From contig JAUVLC010000043.1 of assembly GCA_030595925.1 (NCBI GenBank), forward strand, positions 1 to 19,886: DNA of 19,886 bases, given 5' to 3'. The DNA is from Clostridia bacterium. GTDB lineage: Bacteria > CBDUZB01 > JAGLHV01. Under the pieces are notes generated by a model. The model made no database searches. It was not told the DNA's origin and saw only the letters and a list, made by a program, of their open reading frames with translations. The position numbers were made by a program, and so were the translations under genes. Each line of letters begins with the position of its first letter. Position 1 is the stretch's first letter. This document shows positions 16,851 through 19,886 of the stretch, piece after piece.

Positions 16851-17065
16851 ATATGAGCCTGTTGATGAACTATATTTCTTGTTCTTTTCTGTCATTCCTG
16901 CGAATAGACCGTATCATAATCGATGTAGTTGCCCAATTTATTGAGCGGAACGGAGAATAATGATGCCTCATAAATGAGGCGACTACAATTGCCTCAAAAA
17001 ATGGAGTTGTGACACAGTTTGTTCGCAGAAATGACAACAATAGGACTTTGTCGACAGACTCATAT
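16851..17065. repeat. Composite imperfect inverted-repeat element
   Basis: The outer ends 16851-16869 and 17047-17065 are inverted copies matching at 15 of 19 positions (ATATGAGYCTGTYGA core). Inside them, GTCATTCCTGCGAA (16891-16904) and TTCGCAGAAATGAC (17022-17035) are inverted copies with one mismatch. A REP-like doublet occupies the centre (16925-16986). There is no ORF, so it looks like a non-autonomous (MITE-like) unit or a nest of repeats. It starts 2 bp after the lptD stop. Confidence 0.6.
16925..16986. repeat. REP-like inverted doublet 3 (REPIN-type)
   Basis: Unit E on the + strand is GTAGT then TGCCCAAT-TT-ATTGAGCG (16925-16947), with one internal mismatch and one G-T pair. Unit F on the - strand is GTAGT then CGCCTCAT-TT-ATGAGGCA (16986 back to 16964), with seven of eight arm pairs intact. 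A 16-bp spacer separates them. It shares the outer GTAG ends and TT-centred palindromes of the other doublets. Confidence 0.75.
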
Positions 17066-17199
17066 ATGAGAGTATATGTGAGTAAATTTTATTTGCAATT
17101 TCAAACTGTTTTTGTTACAATTAACAAATTATTAATATGGAGTGAAATTAATAGCCATTTTTAGAATTTTGCAAAGCAGTTTTTGCTTTTTTTCGCCTG
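17066..17199. other. AT-rich stretch without gene
   Basis: I see no ORF, RNA gene or clear repeat here. TTGCAA-, AATTAATAG- and T-rich words dominate. A wzz promoter could lie here or in the following repeats, but I cannot point to convincing -35/-10 boxes. Confidence 0.4.
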
Positions 17200-17220
17200 C
17201 CCGCCAGTCCTTAAGGCGGG
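17200..17220. repeat. CCCGCC...GGCGGG hairpin
   Basis: CCCGCC (17200-17205) pairs with GGCGGG (17215-17220) around AGTCCTTAA. The CCGCCAGTCYTTAA word is shared with 4060-4073, where the stem has decayed. Confidence 0.65.
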
Positions 17221-17291
17221 TCATTCCTGCGAAAGCAGGAATCTATTGATATTTAAAAACATTATAGATTCCGCATCGAGTGCGGAATGAC
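17220..17291. repeat. Second hairpin-doublet family (GTC-hairpin-CTA)
   Basis: The + strand unit is GTC, ATTCCTGC-GAAA-GCAGGAAT, CTA (17220-17245). The - strand unit is GTC, ATTCCGCA-CTCGA-TGCGGAAT, CTA (17291 back to 17265). They face each other across 19 bp. The outer six arm bases are shared but the inner arm differs with compensation (CTGC/GCAG against CGCA/TGCG). Partial copies of the first unit lie at 16891-16904 and, inverted, at 17022-17035. Confidence 0.8.
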
Positions 17292-17347
17292 AGAATATTG
17301 TATTTCGCAGAGGTCTACAACTATTTAATAAAGGAGGATAGATACTA

Positions 17348-18157
17348 ATGGAAGAAGAAGTTGATTTAAGGGATTATTTAAATGTGATTAAAAAAAGATG
17401 GAAGATTATTTTAGGTGTATTTTTAAGCAGTATTGTAATTAGTGTGATAGTTTCTTTTTCTTTACCTAAAGTATATGAAGTAAAATTAATGCTTAGAATT
17501 GGCAAGGTAAAAGATGAATTTTTGGAAACAGGCAATACTGTTATAAAAGTTTTTGAATCAAGATCAGTTTTAAGCGATGTAGTAAAAAGACTTAATTTGC
17601 CGGTAACAGAAGAAGAGATTGAAAGAATAAGCGGTAAAATTTATATTTCAGAATCCGTGGGTACTTTAGAGATAAAAGGAAGGGGAAAGACTCCTCAGGA
17701 AGCAATGAATTTGGTTAATGCTGTAGCGGATGTTATTTTAGAAAGGCACCAACAATTTTTTAATAAAGGCCAGGAAATTTTAGAGGGATATATTTTAAGG
17801 ATAGAAAAACAATTGGTTAAAATAGAAGAAGATATTGTAAAATTAAGAAAAAAAATAAAGCAGAATGAATTAACAACTTCTGAAGCCAAAGCTTATATCG
17901 TACATGGATACCTTGATAGTTTGCAAAGGAGTTTGGATCGTTATAATATTTCAAAAGTGGAATTAAGTGAAAAACAAATGGAGGAATCTTATTCTACAAT
18001 GCCTACTTGTATAATAGTTCCTCCAATGATGTCTAATATTCCTATATTACCCAGGAAAAAAATAAATGTTTTAATTGCTGCTTTTGTTGGGTTAATTGTA
18101 GGTTTAGGATTGGCTGGCTTTCTTGAATATTTTGAACAATCCGAAAATAAAAATTAA
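17348..18157 (+). CDS. Wzz/chain-length-determinant-type polysaccharide co-polymerase
   Basis: A 269-aa inner-membrane protein with the Wzz topology. A short cytoplasmic start, EEVDLRDYLNVIKKRWK, leads into a first membrane helix at about 18-40. A helical, coiled-coil-prone periplasmic region follows (about 45-235, including 140-205 rich in Glu and Lys heptads). A proline-containing segment (IIVPPMMSNIPILPRKK) precedes the second helix at about 239-260. Such proteins set the chain length of O-antigen, capsule or exopolysaccharide made by the Wzy route. There is no C-terminal tyrosine-kinase domain. It is shorter than many PCP2 proteins and which polymer it serves is unknown. AAGGAGG at 17331-17337 is a strong ribosome binding site with a long 10-nt spacer. 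An rmlA-like gene follows. Confidence 0.85.
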   Translation: MEEEVDLRDYLNVIKKRWKIILGVFLSSIVISVIVSFSLPKVYEVKLMLRIGKVKDEFLETGNTVIKVFESRSVLSDVVKRLNLPVTEEEIERISGKIYISESVGTLEIKGRGKTPQEAMNLVNAVADVILERHQQFFNKGQEILEGYILRIEKQLVKIEEDIVKLRKKIKQNELTTSEAKAYIVHGYLDSLQRSLDRYNISKVELSEKQMEESYSTMPTCIIVPPMMSNIPILPRKKINVLIAAFVGLIVGLGLAGFLEYFEQSENKN

Positions 18158-18179
18158 TTATGTGAAAGTCTAATTTTTT

Positions 18180-18203
18180 GTAGTCGCAAACTTTAGTTTG
18201 CGA
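18180..18203 (+). repeat. REP-like single palindrome
   Basis: Unit G is GTAGT then CGCAAACT-TT-AGTTTGCG (18180-18202), a perfect 8-bp arm pair extended by T18184-A18203. It differs from units C and D at two paired arm positions, GG/CC against AA/TT, with full compensation. No inverted partner is present within the wzz-rmlA gap. Confidence 0.8.
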
Positions 18204-18288
18204 AGAAAGTTGATAATAACAAATAATAAGGTATGTATAATTTTAAAAGTGGGAATTATAAAACAAATAGATAACGAAAGGATATATA

Positions 18289-19350
18289 ATGAAAGCTTTA
18301 GTCTTAAGCGGAGGGAAGGGAACCCGTTTACGGCCCATTACTCATACCAATGCCAAGCAACTTGTTCCCATAGCCAATAAGCCGATTCTCTTTTATGCCA
18401 TTGAATCAATAAAGGAAGCAGGGATTAAAGATATCGGGGTGGTAGTGGGTGATACCAAAGAAGAAATAAAGACAGCGTTAGGAGATGGTTCTAAATGGGG
18501 GGTAAAAATAACCTATATTGAACAGGAAGCACCACTGGGTTTAGCTCATGCAGTAAAGATTTCCAGAGATTTTATTGGGGACGATGATTTTGTTATGTTT
18601 CTGGGAGATAATTTAATCAAAGACGGTATAGTTTCTTTAGTTGATAGATTCAGAGAGAGTCATTCTGCTTCGCAAATTTTATTGGCTCGGGTTGCTCATC
18701 CGGAACAATTTGGAGTAGCGGAATTGAAAGAAGGAAAAGTGTTAAAACTTGTGGAAAAACCCGAAAATCCTCAAAGTGATTTGGCCCTGGTCGGAGTATA
18801 TATGTTTGATAAATCGATTTTCGAAGCAGTGAAAAACATTAAACCGTCCCGGCGAGGAGAGTTAGAAATTACTGATGCGATTCAATATTTAATCGACCAT
18901 AAATTTACTGTTCATCCTCATATTATTGACGGTTGGTGGAAGGATACAGGCAAATTGGAAGATATATTGGAGGCGAATAGAATAATCTTAGATACTTTGT
19001 CCAAAAAAATAGAAGGAAAAATAGATAAAAATTCTAAAATATATGGTAAAGTTGTAATAGAACAGGGGGCGGAGATAATTGATAGCGTAATCCGGGGTCC
19101 GGTAATTATTGGAGAAAACTCAAAAATTGTTCGTTCTTATGTGGGGCCCTTTAGTTCTGTTTATTATGATGTAACAATAGAAAACAGTGAAGTAGAACAC
19201 AGTATAATTTTACAAAAGAGTAAAATAAAAGACATAAAAAGAATCGAAGATAGTTTGATTGGACAGAATGTGGAGATTTTGAAATCTAAAACCAAGCCGA
19301 TAGCTTATCGTATAATGGTAGGGGATGGGTCAAGGGTGGAAGTGATATAA
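18289..19350 (+). CDS. Glucose-1-phosphate thymidylyltransferase-like nucleotidyltransferase, long form
   Basis: A 353-aa nucleotide-sugar pyrophosphorylase that joins a sugar 1-phosphate with dTTP or UTP. The N-terminal signature is LSGGKGTRLRPITHTNAKQL (6-25), with the catalytic-type Lys23. LGDN (105-108) binds metal, VEKP (155-158) carries the sugar-phosphate lysine, and ELEITD (191-196) and WWKDTG (216-221) follow. After about residue 245 there is a left-handed beta-helix extension (KIYGKVVIEQGAEI, SVIRGPVIIGENSKI). This is the long RmlA/StrD-type architecture rather than the about 290-aa RmlA. It probably makes dTDP-glucose for rhamnose or related deoxysugars, but UTP use is possible and no rmlB, rmlC or rmlD is in the window. 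AAAGG lies 9 nt before the ATG. It follows wzz by 131 bp, in keeping with a surface-polysaccharide role. Confidence 0.9.
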   Translation: MKALVLSGGKGTRLRPITHTNAKQLVPIANKPILFYAIESIKEAGIKDIGVVVGDTKEEIKTALGDGSKWGVKITYIEQEAPLGLAHAVKISRDFIGDDDFVMFLGDNLIKDGIVSLVDRFRESHSASQILLARVAHPEQFGVAELKEGKVLKLVEKPENPQSDLALVGVYMFDKSIFEAVKNIKPSRRGELEITDAIQYLIDHKFTVHPHIIDGWWKDTGKLEDILEANRIILDTLSKKIEGKIDKNSKIYGKVVIEQGAEIIDSVIRGPVIIGENSKIVRSYVGPFSSVYYDVTIENSEVEHSIILQKSKIKDIKRIEDSLIGQNVEILKSKTKPIAYRIMVGDGSRVEVI

Positions 19351-19510
19351 AGATGAAAACAGTGTCAGGGTTAGTGAACAGATAGAAGACAGAAGACAGT
19401 TCACAGACAACAGAAACAGGCATAAAGGCATCAAGGCACAGAGCCATTCGCCTTAAAGATTGGGGAACTTTCGCTTCGCTCCAGCAAAGTTAAAAGAAAA
19501 GGATAATTTT
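19351..19510. other. Non-coding gap after the rmlA-like gene, with a dispersed repeat
   Basis: Positions 19370-19440 are AGACAG/ACAGA-type filler. The segment 19453-19483 is about 26 of 31 identical to the reverse complement of 4043-4073. AACTTT at 19466-19471 and AAAGTT at 19486-19491 form an inverted repeat. I see no gene and no terminator. Confidence 0.5.
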
Positions 19511-19544
19511 CTCCCTTTGAAAAAAGGGGTTAGGGGGATTTAAA
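19511..19544. repeat. C5/G5 hairpin repeat module, copy 2 (degenerate)
   Basis: CTCCCTTT pairs imperfectly with AAAAGGGG around a GAA-type loop, followed by the conserved tail TTAGGGGGATTTAAA. It is the most diverged of the three copies in the window. Confidence 0.75.
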
Positions 19545-19664
19545 TAAACGGCAATTATTAGTCATAAGTTAGTAGTTATGAGTTGAAAAAAACAAAAGAT
19601 AAAAGATTGCAAATGGTGAATGAGGTAGTGTCAAAAGAAGTATGAAAGAATATGAAAAGTAATG

Positions 19665-19698
19665 TCCCCCTTTGAAAAAGGGGGTTAGGGGGATTTAA
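19665..19698. repeat. C5/G5 hairpin repeat module, copy 3
   Basis: CCCCCTTT (19666-19673) and AAAGGGGG (19677-19684) form a perfect 8-bp stem around GAA, then TTAGGGGGATTTAA. It sits immediately before the DUF559-like reading frame. Confidence 0.85.
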
Positions 19699-19699
19699 G

Positions 19700-19886
19700 G
19701 TGTTAAAATACAATGCGAATTTAAAACACAGTACTTGTTCGATTACGCAGGGAAATGACAGATAGTGAGAGGGCATTATGGGCACGGTTACGGGGAAAAC
19801 AAATTTTGAAGGTTCAATTTTATCGGCAGAAGCCTATTGGGAGCTATATTGTAGATTTTTATGTATCCCAAGATTGTAGTAGAAGT
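19700..19886 (+). pseudogene. DUF559-type endonuclease-like gene, frameshifted and cut by the window edge
   Basis: Three reading frames together spell the start of a DUF559 (very-short-patch-repair-like fold) protein. The first frame, from the GTG at 19700, gives VLKYNANLKHS. The second, around the ATG at 19755, gives RLRREMTDSERALWARLRG, QILKVQFYRQKP and IGSYIVDFYV. The third, from 19867, gives PKIVVEV, which normally follows DFYV directly in this family. Two single-base-type shifts are therefore needed, one between about 19727 and 19748 and one at about 19866 (an extra T before CCC). Either the gene is decayed or the end of the sequence carries errors. The family is nuclease-like by fold, and its cellular role is not established. 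Confidence 0.6.

Noticed and set aside
16851-17291. CRISPR-like array in the lptD-wzz gap.
   Set aside because: The repeats are inverted doublets of different sequence, not regularly spaced direct repeats with unique spacers, and there are no cas genes.
18198-18380. Small 60-aa ORF overlapping the rmlA-like start.
   Set aside because: It overlaps a confident gene in another frame, begins within the REP-like palindrome and shows no recognisable motif.

Overview
The window is AT-rich bacterial chromosome. It reads as a diderm from a poorly characterised or candidate lineage. It carries an LptD/OstA outer-membrane LPS-transport protein, a Wzz-type polysaccharide co-polymerase and a long-form nucleotide-sugar pyrophosphorylase, all typical of Gram-negative-type cells. 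Its intergenic DNA is packed with small palindromes and patchwork repeats of the kind seen in many environmental and candidate-phylum genomes. Nothing here fixes the phylum. All confident genes lie on the + strand. I see no tRNA, rRNA or CRISPR array.

Layout. Positions 1-358 are repeat-rich non-coding DNA. Positions 359-7756 hold hisI followed by a complete tryptophan operon, trpE-trpG-trpD-trpC-trpF-trpB-trpA, with seven separate single-function enzymes. Every step from chorismate to tryptophan is encoded here, and the key catalytic motifs are intact. A 366-bp repeat-filled gap follows. Next come accD (acetyl-CoA carboxylase carboxyltransferase beta) and folC (folylpolyglutamate synthase), continuing the trp-accD-folC neighbourhood known from many diderm bacteria. 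folC overlaps an orphan MalK/UgpC/MsmX-type ABC ATPase.

Positions 11671-13612 are a complete group II intron. It has a GTGCG-type 5' end, an EBS1 that pairs perfectly with IBS1 in the 5' exon, an intact reverse transcriptase/maturase ORF without an HNH domain, and domains V and VI with a bulged branch-point A. After it come a ROK-family sugar kinase, lptD, a 498-bp repeat-rich gap, wzz and an rmlA-like gene: a loose cell-envelope block. The right end is repeat-rich and runs into a DUF559 endonuclease-like reading frame that appears to be broken by two frameshifts and is cut by the window edge.

The most notable non-genic signal is a family of REP-like palindromes scattered through the intergenic regions. 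Seven units share GTAR, an optional pyrimidine, an 8-nt arm, a TT centre and an 8-nt complementary arm. Arm sequence varies while the complementarity is kept. Six of the seven form three head-to-head doublets with GTAR at both outer ends, the geometry of REPINs/BIMEs mobilised by RAYT transposases. A second hairpin-doublet family, a composite inverted-repeat element, three copies of a C5/G5 hairpin module and several other dispersed repeats share the same gaps.
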